Of a stretch of 64,000 bases of DNA, positions 8,606 to 16,862 are shown in pieces. Position 1 is the stretch's first letter. Each line of letters opens with the position of its first letter. The DNA lies in the NCBI RefSeq assembly GCF_905397435.1, contig NZ_CAJPVI010000004.1:62001-126000 (forward strand), written 5' to 3'. This stretch comes from Cupriavidus numazuensis. GTDB taxonomy: Bacteria; Pseudomonadota; Gammaproteobacteria; Burkholderiales; Burkholderiaceae. Below the pieces are notes generated by a model. The model did not search any database, had not been told where the DNA came from, and worked only from the letters and a program-made list of their open reading frames with translations. Made by a program: the position numbers and the translations under genes.

Positions 8606-9679
8606 ATGAACAAGCAACTCATCACGTTGCTCGCGCTCGGCGCGGGCAGCGCGGGGGCAATCGCCCAGACCACCCCCGTCACCACCGGCCTCACCCTCTA
8701 CGGCCTGATCGACACCACCATCCGCTACAGCACCAACGAAGATGCCGCGGGCCACGGCAGGGTCCAGATGACCGACGGCGTCCTGACCGGCAGCCGCTGG
8801 GGCCTGCGTGGCACCGAGGATCTCGGCAGCGGGCTGAAGTCGTGGTTCATTCTCGAATCCGGCTTCAGTCCCGATACCGGCACCAGCCAGCAGGGCGGCC
8901 GCCTGTTCGGCCGCACGGCGGCGATCGGGCTCGAGGGCGACTTCGGCAAGCTGGCGCTGGGCCGCCAGTACACGCTCGCGCATGAGGTGCTGTCGTCGTA
9001 CGAAGCGATGGCCTTCGCCAACAACTCGATCGTCGGCTACCAGGGCGGCAACTACACCGGCCTGCGGTATGACAACACCGTCAAGTACATCAAGAGCTTC
9101 GGGGGCCTGCAGATTGCAGGTGCCTACACGTTCGGCGAGGTAGCGGGTAGCGTGAAGAACAGCTCGGCCGCGGCCGGATCGCTGGTCTATAGCTCCGGGC
9201 CGATCGAAGTCGGTGCGGTGTATCAGCAGACCTACAACGTATCGTCGGCGTTTTTCGGCGCCGTGCCTGCGGCGCAGGCCAGCAAGCAGACGGTGTGGGG
9301 GCTTGGTGGCACGTACAAGGCTGGGAGGTCGCAGTATTACCTCGGCTATACCAACAACCATCTGGATGTGGCGGACTATCGGAACAACGTTGGCTATGTG
9401 GGTACGCGGTTTGCGTTTAACGATGCGCTCGCATTCATCGGCACGCTTCAGTACGACTGGCTGCGCCACGCCGGGCAGAGCGGCAAGCGGCTGACTACGG
9501 CGGGGATGCTGGATTACAGCTTCAGCAAGCGGACGGATATCTACCTGGAAGTCGACTACACGCATCTGCAGGGCGCGTGGGTCGCGCTTAACAGTTCACC
9601 CGCGTTTAATAACAGTGGGAATACGTATGGGAATGGGAGTCGGCTGGGGGTGATGGCGGGGGTCAGGCATAAGTTTTGA
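8606..9679 (+). CDS. outer-membrane porin
   Basis: 357 residues. A signal peptide (MNKQLITLLALGAGSAGAIA, cleaved before Gln21) precedes a betaproteobacterial general porin: first strand LTLYGLIDTTIRYS, the loop MTDGVLTGSRWGLRGTEDLG, and C-terminal GVMAGVRHKF ending in Phe as required for BAM-mediated insertion. The family forms trimeric 16-stranded beta-barrels. Lying 86 bp after the MFS gene, it probably provides outer-membrane entry for the same anionic substrate. Codon use toward the 3' end has more GGG and CGG than the start. The stop is 33 bp from repeat copy A. Confidence 0.92.
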   Translation: MNKQLITLLALGAGSAGAIAQTTPVTTGLTLYGLIDTTIRYSTNEDAAGHGRVQMTDGVLTGSRWGLRGTEDLGSGLKSWFILESGFSPDTGTSQQGGRLFGRTAAIGLEGDFGKLALGRQYTLAHEVLSSYEAMAFANNSIVGYQGGNYTGLRYDNTVKYIKSFGGLQIAGAYTFGEVAGSVKNSSAAAGSLVYSSGPIEVGAVYQQTYNVSSAFFGAVPAAQASKQTVWGLGGTYKAGRSQYYLGYTNNHLDVADYRNNVGYVGTRFAFNDALAFIGTLQYDWLRHAGQSGKRLTTAGMLDYSFSKRTDIYLEVDYTHLQGAWVALNSSPAFNNSGNTYGNGSRLGVMAGVRHKF

Positions 9680-9712
9680 TGTTGCTGGGCGTCTGTCGGG
9701 ATCGGGGTTTCG

Positions 9713-10530
9713 TTCTTGGCCAGCGGGCCTCTGGATGGGGGCGGGTTATCGCTCTTGGCATGCGCAGCTGTTTCGCCGGCGTAGCCGGCGACCTACTCTT
9801 TTGTCCGAGCGACAAAAGAGTAGGCAGAAAAGCGCGTCGTTGCCGCTGGCCATCAATTCCACGGCGGCAGGGGTTCAAACGGCTTTGGACGCCTGCGATG
9901 GTGGTCAGCCGTTCCAACCTGCTAACGCTATGTGAGTCAGAACCTGTGCCTTGCGCGGCACGGCTTTTGGACGATCCCCAAGACGGACTCGGGTACAGCG
10001 TTCCAACACGGTCAGTGGTGGGACGCCTTCGGCTGCGCTGCGCGCGCGTCATAGTCTGGATGCGAGCTCATCAACCTCGCGGACGCCCGAGGTCCATTAC
10101 CTCTCTTTAGTTCGCGCATGTCATGGGGGGGCATCGTCACCGAGGCGTGGTTTGCCCTGGGCCTGTGTGCTCAGACTAGGGCTCTGCGCGTAGCGCAGCC
10201 GAAGGCGATCACACGATATCGCTCACAGCAGGGTCCACAGACGCTTGCAGGGCTCGTTCAATCAGCGCTGTAATTCTGACCACGGCCGTGCCCCACGCGG
10301 CAGGCAGCGTAACTCACTCTGAAGCCCATACCCGTACAACACCCTCAGCACACTACGATAAAAATTCGCCCCTTTGGGGCAACCAAAACGCGTTTTTGGT
10401 TACTTTTGTCGCTCGGACAAAAGTGACTCGCCGGCTACGCCGGCGAAACAGCAGCGCCTGCCAAGAACAACACCCTCGCCCTGACCAGAAGCCCCGTCGG
10501 CTACGCCGGCAAAACAGCGGCGCATGCCAA
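9713..10530 (+). repeat. four-copy ~0.8 kb convergent-junction element, copy A
   Basis: Fills the gap between porin (stop 9679) and aroQ (stop complement at 10550). Each end carries TTCGCCGGCGTAGCCGGCG (or its complement) plus a stem-loop. The left stem CCTACTCTTTTGTC pairs with GACAAAAGAGTAGG around loop CGAGC (9792-9824, 14 bp perfect). The right stem-loop (10399-10427) has arms GTTACTTTTGTC and GACAAAAGTGAC. Inside is a second nested inverted pair, GCCTTCGGCTGCGCTGCGCGC-like near 10025 and its complement near 10186. Partial extra copies of the terminal unit flank both ends. Reading frames inside shift or stop between copies, so I treat it as non-coding. No transposase is present. Confidence 0.9.
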
Positions 10531-10549
10531 GCACGCGCCCTAAAAATCA

Positions 10550-11002
10550 TCAATCCCCCACCATCCCAGCCAACGCCAAAACCGCCACCCCATACCCCCG
10601 AACCCCAAACCCCGCCATCACCCCCCGCGCCACCGGCGAAATCCACGATTGATGCCGAAACGCCTCCCGCGCATGCACATTCGAAATGTGATACTCGATC
10701 ACCGGCACCCCAGCCCCTTTGATCGCATCATGCAGCGCAATCGAGGTATGCGTCAGCGCCCCCGCATTGAGCACCACGCCAATCATTTCCCCTTGCGCAC
10801 AGGCCCGCCCGGCTTCGTGGATCCATTCGATGAGCTGGCCTTCGTAGTTAGTCTGCCGGCAATCGGCACGCAGTCCGAGCCCTTGCGCGGCTTCCGCGCA
10901 GATACGCTCCACGTCGGCCAGCGTTTCGCTGCCATATACCGCCGGCTCGCGCGTGCCGAGCAGGTTGAGATTGGGGCCATTGAGCACCAGTACTGTCTTC
11001 AT
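10550..11002 (-). CDS. aroQ: type II 3-dehydroquinate dehydratase
   Basis: 150 residues, usual for the small dodecameric type II enzyme. Motifs: LNGPNLNLLGTREP with the catalytic Arg/Tyr lid following (PAVYGSETL), QTNYEGQLIEWIH, NAGALTHTSIALHDAI, and the catalytic His in EYHISNVHAREAFRHQS. It interconverts 3-dehydroquinate and 3-dehydroshikimate. In this neighbourhood it probably works in the degradative direction, feeding dehydroshikimate to the fused dehydratase at 12962. The coding strand upstream has GGAGACGAC before the ATG. Divergent from a LysR gene 88 bp away. Confidence 0.95.
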   Translation of the reverse strand: MKTVLVLNGPNLNLLGTREPAVYGSETLADVERICAEAAQGLGLRADCRQTNYEGQLIEWIHEAGRACAQGEMIGVVLNAGALTHTSIALHDAIKGAGVPVIEYHISNVHAREAFRHQSWISPVARGVMAGFGVRGYGVAVLALAGMVGD

Positions 11003-11049
11003 GTCGTCTCCTGAAATGAACGCGGCCGCGCCTCTGGCGCGGCCCTCGT

Positions 11050-11062
11050 CGATAGCCTATCG
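11050..11062. promoter_or_regulatory. short palindrome in the aroQ/LysR divergent gap
   Basis: CGATAG and CTATCG flank a single central C, 29 bp before the LysR start. A second GC-rich dyad (GGCCGCGCC / GGCGCGGCC) lies closer to aroQ. Either could be the binding site of the adjacent LysR regulator or fold in the aroQ leader. Position-based inference only. Confidence 0.25.
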
Positions 11063-11090
11063 TTAAGCCTGCGAATAACAATCCGGCAAT

Positions 11091-12050
11091 ATGGAAACTC
11101 AGAATGCGCTGTCAGCGAACAATGACCCGTTCCTGCGGGACTTGCGGCTGTTCTGCACCGTAGCGCAGCGTTCCAGCTTCATTGCCGCCGCGCATGAGAT
11201 GGGCATCTCGCCCGCGCATGTCAGCAAGCGCATCGCCATGCTGGAGGCGATGCTCGGCACCCGGCTCTTTCATCGCACGACGCGACGCGTCAGCGTGACG
11301 GCGGAAGGCGAGAACGCGTTCGCGTGGGCCCGCAAGATCCTGGAGGACGTGGATGGCATGCTCGAAGCCGTCGGCGGTGCGGGCAAGGCGGACAGCGAGC
11401 CACGCGGGCTGCTGCGCATTGCTACCAGCCTGCGGCTCGGGCGGCGCTTCGTGGCGCCGGTGCTGGCGCTGCTGCGGCAACAGCATCCGGGGCTGGAGGT
11501 ATGGCTGGAGCTGCTGGACCGTCGCGTGGACCTGATCGGCGAGAACTTCGATCTCGATATCCGCATCGGCGAAGTCGAGGAGCCGCATCTGATCGCGAGC
11601 CGCATCGCCAGCGGCAGCCGCGTGCTGTGCGCGGCGCCGGCCTACCTGGCACGGCGCGGCACGCCGCGCCATCTGGCCGAGCTTGCGCAGCATGATTGCC
11701 TGCTCCACCGTGAACGCGATCAGGCCTTTGGCGTGTGGCGGCTGCAAGGGCCCGCCGGCATGGAGATGGTCAAGGTGACCGGCCCGATGGCTTCCAACCA
11801 CAGCGACGTCACGCGCCAGTGGGCCCACGAAGGCTACGGCATCATCATGGCGTCGGTCTGGGATGTGGCCGACAGCATCCGCGAAGGCGAACTCGTGCAG
11901 GTGCTGCCGGCCTGGCAGCAGCCGGCGGACGTCTGGGCCGTGACCAGCGCGCGCGCATCGTCGTCGGCGCGGATGCGCGTGTGCATCGACTTCCTCAAGG
12001 ACCGCCTGTCGCAGGGGCCGTTCGCGCTGGCGAGTTCACTGCACAAGTAA
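11091..12050 (+). CDS. LysR-family transcriptional regulator
   Basis: 319 residues. N-terminal winged HTH (about 14-72: LRDLRLFCTVAQRSSFIAAAHEMGISPAHVSKRIAMLEAMLG) with the LFHRTTRRVSVTAEGE wing, then an effector domain (about 95-300). It is divergent from aroQ, so it probably regulates dehydroquinate metabolism. The subgroup resembles TtdR/DmlR-type regulators of organic acid operons. Its first codons are duplicated as a 30-bp fragment at 16772-16801. Convergent with the IclR gene, 37 bp apart. Confidence 0.88.
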   Translation: METQNALSANNDPFLRDLRLFCTVAQRSSFIAAAHEMGISPAHVSKRIAMLEAMLGTRLFHRTTRRVSVTAEGENAFAWARKILEDVDGMLEAVGGAGKADSEPRGLLRIATSLRLGRRFVAPVLALLRQQHPGLEVWLELLDRRVDLIGENFDLDIRIGEVEEPHLIASRIASGSRVLCAAPAYLARRGTPRHLAELAQHDCLLHRERDQAFGVWRLQGPAGMEMVKVTGPMASNHSDVTRQWAHEGYGIIMASVWDVADSIREGELVQVLPAWQQPADVWAVTSARASSSARMRVCIDFLKDRLSQGPFALASSLHK

Positions 12051-12087
12051 GCCACTGCACGCTCAGCTAACGACAGAGGCCTGCAAA

Positions 12088-12855
12088 CTACAGCGTACGC
12101 ATGATCGACAGCGCGGTGTCCTGCAGCACCTGCAGCACGCGCGCGCATGCCGCTTCCGCGCTCTCCTCGCCGATCTGCATATTGACCGACAGCGCCGCGA
12201 TCACCTTGCCGTGGCGATCACGCAGCGGCACCGCCACGCCACGCACGCCGATCTGCAACTGCTGCTCCACCACGGCATAGCCCTGCGCGCCCGCCTTGCG
12301 GATTTCCTGCAGCAACCGGTCGTGCTGGAGGATGGTGTATGGCGTATAGGGCGTCAGCACGCACTGGTCCAGCCACTCCCGCACCGTGTCTTCCGGCTGC
12401 GACGCCAGCATCATCACGCCGGCCGAGGCCAGCGGCGCCGGCACGCGCGCGCCGAGCACGAAGCCCGTGCTCATCACGCGGCTGGTGCTGGTGCGGGAGA
12501 TGAACACCAGCTCCCAGCCATCGAGCACGCTCAGGTAAGCGGCCTCGCCCAGTTGGGCCGTGATCTGCTGCAGGAACGGCTGCACCAGCCGCGGCAGCCG
12601 CGCCGAATCGAAGTAGGACCAGCCGACCTTGAGCACGCGCGGCGTCAGGCTGAACAGCGTGCCGTCGCTGGTGGTGTAGCCCAGGTGCTCGAGCGTGAGC
12701 AGGTAGCGCCGCGCGGCGGTGCGGGTCAGGCCCGTCAGCTGCGCTGCCTGGCTCGGCGTCAGCCGCGGATGGTCGTTGTCGAAGGCCTCCAGGATAGCGA
12801 GGCCCTTCTCCAGCCCGGCGATCCAGTCACGCCGGTTCAGCGGTTCTTTTTCCAT
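12088..12855 (-). CDS. IclR-family regulator (PcaR/PobR group)
   Basis: 255 residues from the ATG at 12855 (MEKEPLNRRDWIAGLEKGLA); a start at 12891 would add 12 residues. IclR-type winged HTH occupies about 10-70 (LTPSQAAQLTGLTRTAARRYLLTLEHLGY), followed by the effector-binding GAF-like domain (about 85-250). The opening DWIAGLEKGLAILEAFD is characteristic of the PcaR/PcaU/PobR group, which bind protocatechuate, 4-hydroxybenzoate or beta-ketoadipate. It is divergent from the fused dehydroshikimate dehydratase, and a PcaU-like role sensing protocatechuate or a quinate intermediate is likely. Confidence 0.88.
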   Translation of the reverse strand: MEKEPLNRRDWIAGLEKGLAILEAFDNDHPRLTPSQAAQLTGLTRTAARRYLLTLEHLGYTTSDGTLFSLTPRVLKVGWSYFDSARLPRLVQPFLQQITAQLGEAAYLSVLDGWELVFISRTSTSRVMSTGFVLGARVPAPLASAGVMMLASQPEDTVREWLDQCVLTPYTPYTILQHDRLLQEIRKAGAQGYAVVEQQLQIGVRGVAVPLRDRHGKVIAALSVNMQIGEESAEAACARVLQVLQDTALSIMRTL

Positions 12856-12894
12856 GGTTAACCCGAGTAATGCACGACAGTCGCGCGCCATCGC

Positions 12895-12905
12895 GCGATT
12901 ATCGC
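12895..12905. promoter_or_regulatory. candidate IclR operator
   Basis: GCGAT and ATCGC flank a central T midway between the IclR gene and the dehydroshikimate dehydratase gene. A related AATTGCGATT lies 15 bp further on. IclR-family proteins bind short palindromes in divergent promoters of their targets; assignment here rests on symmetry and place. Confidence 0.3.
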
Positions 12906-12961
12906 TCGTTCGTGCGCGAATTGCGATTGTTTGGCGCCCGGTTGGCTCCTAACCTTGCGGC

Positions 12962-14860
12962 ATGCCCTCCCCCGCCGACCGTGCCATGCCCGCAGCCCTT
13001 CCCCTCAAGCCGCTCCCCAAATCCATCGCCACCGTCTCGCTGTCCGGCACGCTGCCGGAGAAGCTCGAAGCCGCCGCGGCGGCCGGGTTCGACGGCGTGG
13101 AAATCTTCGAGAACGACCTGCTCAACTTCGACGGCTCGCCCGCCGAGGTGTGCCGCATGGCGACCGACCTCGGGCTGCGCATCATGCTCTACCAGCCGCT
13201 GCGCGATTTCGAGGCGATGCCGGCGGAACTGTTCGCACGAAACATGGCGCGCGCCGAGCGCAAGTTCGACGTGATGGAACAGCTTGGCGCCGATACGGTA
13301 CTGGTCTGCAGCAACGTGCTGGACATCGCCATCGACGATCCCGCGCGCGCCGCCGCCGATCTGCGCCAGATGGCCGAGGCCGCCGCGCGGCGCGGCCTGC
13401 GCGTCGGCTTCGAAGCGCTGGCATGGGGCCGCCACACGCGCACCTGGCGCCAGGCATGGGACCTCGTGCAGCGCGCGGACCACCCGGCGCTCGGGCTGGT
13501 GCTGGACAGCTTCCATACGCTGGCGCTGGGCGACGACCTGTCGGGGCTCGATGCCGTGCCGGCGGACAAGATCTTCTTTGTGCAGCTTGCCGACGCCCCG
13601 CGCATGTCGATGGACGTGCTGGGCTGGAGCCGGCATTACCGCAACTTTCCGGGCCAGGGCGATCTGCCCGTCACCGCATTCGCGCGCGCCGTGCTGCAGG
13701 CCGGCTATACGGGCCCGCTGTCGCTGGAAATCTTCAACGACGAGTTCCGTGCCGCACCGGCGCGGCAGACCGCGCTGGATGGGCTGCGCTCGCTGATCTG
13801 GCTCGAGTCCGAGGCGGGCGGACATGCGCTGCCGGCACCGCCGGTTTTCGACGGGGTGGATTTCATCGAATTTGCCGTCGACTATGTGGCCGGCCGCGAA
13901 CTGGCCCAGCGGCTGGAATCGCTTGGCTTCGTGCATGCCGGACACCATCGTTCCAAGGCGGTCGACCTGTACCGGCAGGGTGGCATCAACCTGATCCTCA
14001 ATGCCGAGCAGGACAGCGCCGCCGCCGAGCACTTCCAGCTCCACGGTCCCTCCGTATGCGCGATCGGCCTCAAGGTGGACGACGCCGGCCGCGCCATCTC
14101 GCGCGCCCGTGCGCTGCTGTGCAAGGAGTGGCGCGAACCGGTAGGCCCCGACGAACGCGTAATTCCCGCGCTGCGCTCGCCAGACGGCATGCTGTTCCAC
14201 CTGATCGATGATCTCGACGCCGCACGCAGCATCTACGAGAGCGATTTCGATCTGCGCGTCCCAGCGCAGGCCGACTCTGCAGGTGCGGGACTAACGGCGA
14301 TCGACCACATTGCGCAGGCCCTGCCCGCGCACAAGCTCGACACCTTCGTGCTGTTCTACCGCTCGGTGTTCGGCATGCAGGCCGAAAGCGTGCACGAGAT
14401 CGCGGACCCGTACGGGCTGGTCAAGAGCCGCGCCATGGTCAGCGCCGACCAGCGCGTGCGCATCCCGCTCAATGTGTCGGAGAGCGGCCGCACCGCCACG
14501 GGCCGATTTGTCGCCGCCTATGCGGGATCGGGTGTGCACCACATCGCCTTCCGCTCCGCAGAACTCACGCAGACGGTGGAGCAGATCGACCGCAGCCGTT
14601 CCGCGATGCTGCACGTGCCGGACAACTACTACGACGACCTCGCCGCCCGGCTCGCGCTCGACGACACGCTGCTGGCCCGCCTGCAACGCCTTGGCCTGCT
14701 GTACGACCGCGACGGCCATGGCGAATTCCTGCACACCTATACCGAGCCGTTCCACGAGCGCTTCTTTTTCGAGCTTGTGCAGCGCAGCGGCTACCTGGGC
14801 TATGGCGCGGCCAATGCCTCCGTACGCATGGCGGCACAGGCGAAGCTGCGCCAGGGCTGA
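12962..14860 (+). CDS. quiC: 3-dehydroshikimate dehydratase fused to an HPPD-like domain (QuiC1 type)
   Basis: 632 residues. Residues ~20-285 form a sugar-phosphate-isomerase-like TIM barrel with metal ligands Glu151 (FEALAWG), Asp182 and His185 (LDSFHTLALG), Gln208 (FVQLADAP) and Glu256 (LEIFND), each 17 positions after P. putida QuiC1 Glu134/Asp165/Gln191/Glu239. This domain dehydrates 3-dehydroshikimate to protocatechuate. Residues ~297-630 form an HPPD-like VOC domain with the iron triad His449, His527 and Glu604 and the active-site Asn504 (RIPLNVSE). Internal ATGs (e.g. residue 9) are alternative starts. It links the quinate genes to pcaHG. The reaction of the second domain is unknown. 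Confidence 0.93.
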   Translation: MPSPADRAMPAALPLKPLPKSIATVSLSGTLPEKLEAAAAAGFDGVEIFENDLLNFDGSPAEVCRMATDLGLRIMLYQPLRDFEAMPAELFARNMARAERKFDVMEQLGADTVLVCSNVLDIAIDDPARAAADLRQMAEAAARRGLRVGFEALAWGRHTRTWRQAWDLVQRADHPALGLVLDSFHTLALGDDLSGLDAVPADKIFFVQLADAPRMSMDVLGWSRHYRNFPGQGDLPVTAFARAVLQAGYTGPLSLEIFNDEFRAAPARQTALDGLRSLIWLESEAGGHALPAPPVFDGVDFIEFAVDYVAGRELAQRLESLGFVHAGHHRSKAVDLYRQGGINLILNAEQDSAAAEHFQLHGPSVCAIGLKVDDAGRAISRARALLCKEWREPVGPDERVIPALRSPDGMLFHLIDDLDAARSIYESDFDLRVPAQADSAGAGLTAIDHIAQALPAHKLDTFVLFYRSVFGMQAESVHEIADPYGLVKSRAMVSADQRVRIPLNVSESGRTATGRFVAAYAGSGVHHIAFRSAELTQTVEQIDRSRSAMLHVPDNYYDDLAARLALDDTLLARLQRLGLLYDRDGHGEFLHTYTEPFHERFFFELVQRSGYLGYGAANASVRMAAQAKLRQG

Positions 14861-14919
14861 AGCGACTCCCCGGAACCATCACCTCCCGACTTCCACGACA
14901 TCCCCTAATGGAGACATCC

Positions 14920-15762
14920 ATGCAAGACCCCTGCATCATCTCGGTTGCCATCACCGGTTCCGTGCCGCGCAAGAAGGACAACGCCGCCGTGCCGGTCACG
15001 GTGGCCGAACAGATCGAAAGCACCCACGCCAGCTTCGAGGCCGGCGCCACGCTGGTCCACCTGCATGTCCGCGACGACGAGCAGAACCCCAGTTCCGATC
15101 CGGAACGCTTCGCGACCTTGCAGGAAGGCATCCGCAAGCATTGCCCGGGCATGATCGTGCAGTTCTCCACCGGCGGACGCGGTCGCGAGGCCAGCCAGCG
15201 TGGCGCCATGCTGAACCTGTGCCCGGACATGGCCTCGCTGGCCACCGGATCGGTCAACTTCCCGTCCAGCGTCTACGAGAACTCGCCATCTCTGATCCGC
15301 GAGCTGGCAGGCAGCATGCGCGAGTACAACGTCAAGCCGGAGATCGAGATCTTCGATGTGTCGATGATCTACAGCACGGCCGACCTGGTCGAGGAAGGGC
15401 TGATCGCGCCGCAGCCGCATGTGCAGTTCGTGTTCGGCATCCGCAATGCGATGCCGGCGCGCCGTGAAGTGCTGGAGTTCGAGGTAGCGCAACTGCACAA
15501 GGTCCTGCCAGGCGCCACGTGGACGGCGGCGGGTATCGGGCGGCACCAGCTCGAGGTCAATCACTGGACCCTGGAGCTGGGCGGCCATTGCCGGACCGGC
15601 CTCGAAGACAATGTCCGCTGGGACAAGGACACGCTGGCGCGCAGCAACGCGCAGCTGGTGGAACGCGTGGCGCAACTGTGCGGCGAGTATGGCCGCGCCG
15701 TGGCGACGCCCACGCAGGCGAGAGCGCTGCTCGGCCTGGCCGCAGTTGCCGAGGTGGCCTAA
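14920..15762 (+). CDS. beta-keto acid cleavage enzyme (BKACE, former DUF849)
   Basis: 280 residues from the ATG at 14920, set by GGAGACATCC; an ATG at 14908 overlaps that site. TIM barrel with the Zn-binding HxH in GATLVHLHVRDD and the C-terminal GLEDNVRW segment. BKACE enzymes react a beta-keto acid with acetyl-CoA to give acetoacetate and a shortened acyl-CoA. It follows the dehydroshikimate dehydratase by 59 bp on the same strand, so it may act on a beta-keto acid of this pathway, such as beta-ketoadipate, or on an unrelated substrate such as dehydrocarnitine. Substrate specificity is not readable from sequence alone. Confidence 0.88.
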   Translation: MQDPCIISVAITGSVPRKKDNAAVPVTVAEQIESTHASFEAGATLVHLHVRDDEQNPSSDPERFATLQEGIRKHCPGMIVQFSTGGRGREASQRGAMLNLCPDMASLATGSVNFPSSVYENSPSLIRELAGSMREYNVKPEIEIFDVSMIYSTADLVEEGLIAPQPHVQFVFGIRNAMPARREVLEFEVAQLHKVLPGATWTAAGIGRHQLEVNHWTLELGGHCRTGLEDNVRWDKDTLARSNAQLVERVAQLCGEYGRAVATPTQARALLGLAAVAEVA

Positions 15763-15775
15763 CCTGAATCCGATG

Positions 15776-16663
15776 TTATGCCGGTGCGTTCACCGCGCGC
15801 CGGCCACGTTCGCGCGCCGCGGCAGCGGTCCCGCCCACGCCGCTGGCGGCGATCATCGCGACGCCCATCAGCGACCACGCGTCCGGCACGTGCGAGAACA
15901 CCATCCAGCCCCCGAGCATCGCGAACGCGATCTGCAGGTAGAGGTAAGGCGTCAGCACGCCAACCGGTGCGCGCGCATAGGCAAAGACCAGGCACAGGTG
16001 GCCGGCACAACCGGCCAGCGCCATGCCGGCAAGCAGGAGCCAGTGCAGCGCGCTCACGTGCCAGACCCAGGCGAACGGCAATGCCGCGGTCAGCAGCAGC
16101 GTGGCGACGCATCCCGTGTAGAAATGCGTCGTACCGACCCCGTCGGCACGGGTCAGCGCGCCGGTCAGCAACTGGTAGCCCGCATTGGACAGCACCACGC
16201 CCAGCGGCAGCAGCATGGCCGGCTGGAATTCGGGGCCGGGCCGTATCACCATCAGCGCGCCGGCAAGTCCCAGCAGCAGGAACAGCCAGCGAACGGGCGA
16301 GACATGCTCGCCCATCAGCGCGGCGGCGGCCAGCGTGATCGCCAGCGGCGTCAGCATGGCCACGGCGGTGAAATCCCCGACCGGCAGGACCTTCAGACTG
16401 AAGAACGCGCACAGGCTCGATGTCAGCATCAGCACGGCGCGCAGGCTCTGGAGCACCGGCCGGCGCGTATGCAGCAGCGTCCGCCCCCGCGCCGGCAGTA
16501 GCACCGCGCCTGTCAGCGCGGTCTGCGCGAGATAGCGCACCCATAGCGCCATCACCACCGGCACGGCGCTGCCGACAATCTTGGTCAGCGTGTCGAGCAT
16601 GGCAAAGCAGGCGACCGCCGCGATCATCAGCGCAATGCCTTGCGGCGTGTGGTTGTCCTTCAT
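15776..16663 (-). CDS. DMT-superfamily permease (EamA)
   Basis: 295 residues from ATG at 16663 (MKDNHTPQGIALMIAAVACF). Two EamA repeats of about five membrane segments each; typical motifs are VRYLAQTALTGAVL in the first half and THFYTGCVATLLLTAALPF in the second. The family exports or imports small metabolites. Convergent with the BKACE gene, 13 bp apart. No strong ribosome site precedes the start. Substrate unknown. Confidence 0.85.
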   Translation of the reverse strand: MKDNHTPQGIALMIAAVACFAMLDTLTKIVGSAVPVVMALWVRYLAQTALTGAVLLPARGRTLLHTRRPVLQSLRAVLMLTSSLCAFFSLKVLPVGDFTAVAMLTPLAITLAAAALMGEHVSPVRWLFLLLGLAGALMVIRPGPEFQPAMLLPLGVVLSNAGYQLLTGALTRADGVGTTHFYTGCVATLLLTAALPFAWVWHVSALHWLLLAGMALAGCAGHLCLVFAYARAPVGVLTPYLYLQIAFAMLGGWMVFSHVPDAWSLMGVAMIAASGVGGTAAAARERGRRAVNAPA

Positions 16664-16771
16664 TGGGGGCCTGGCCTGCTCGTTGCGCCGCTCGAGGTGC
16701 GTGGCGCGGCGTGAATGGGGGGATGGGAGCAGGTTACCGTTGCCGGAAGGAAAAACAATCAGCCTGGACGG

Positions 16772-16801
16772 AAAGTCAGAATGCGCTGGAAGCGAATAAT
16801 C
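16772..16801 (+). pseudogene. 30-bp fragment matching the start of the LysR gene at 11091
   Basis: This stretch matches 11094-11123 at 26 of 30 positions by eye and, translated, gives ESQNALEANN against ETQNALSANN of the regulator. No further LysR coding sequence follows. It lies in the 199-bp gap between the EamA gene and the CoA ligase gene. It may be the remnant of a duplicated or recombined regulator. Confidence 0.45.
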
Positions 16802-16862
16802 GATACAGCAAGCCGGGCGCAATCTGTGCTTGATGCTGCGCCCGGGTATCGCGCACGTCGTA

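Noticed and set aside
9676..10722. Open frames inside repeat copies A-D (for example those containing HGFWTIPKTDSGTAFQ)
   Set aside because: The same frame is interrupted by stops in copies A and B, lengths differ among copies, and hairpin ends are read through as protein. Conservation looks like that of DNA or RNA structure rather than codons.
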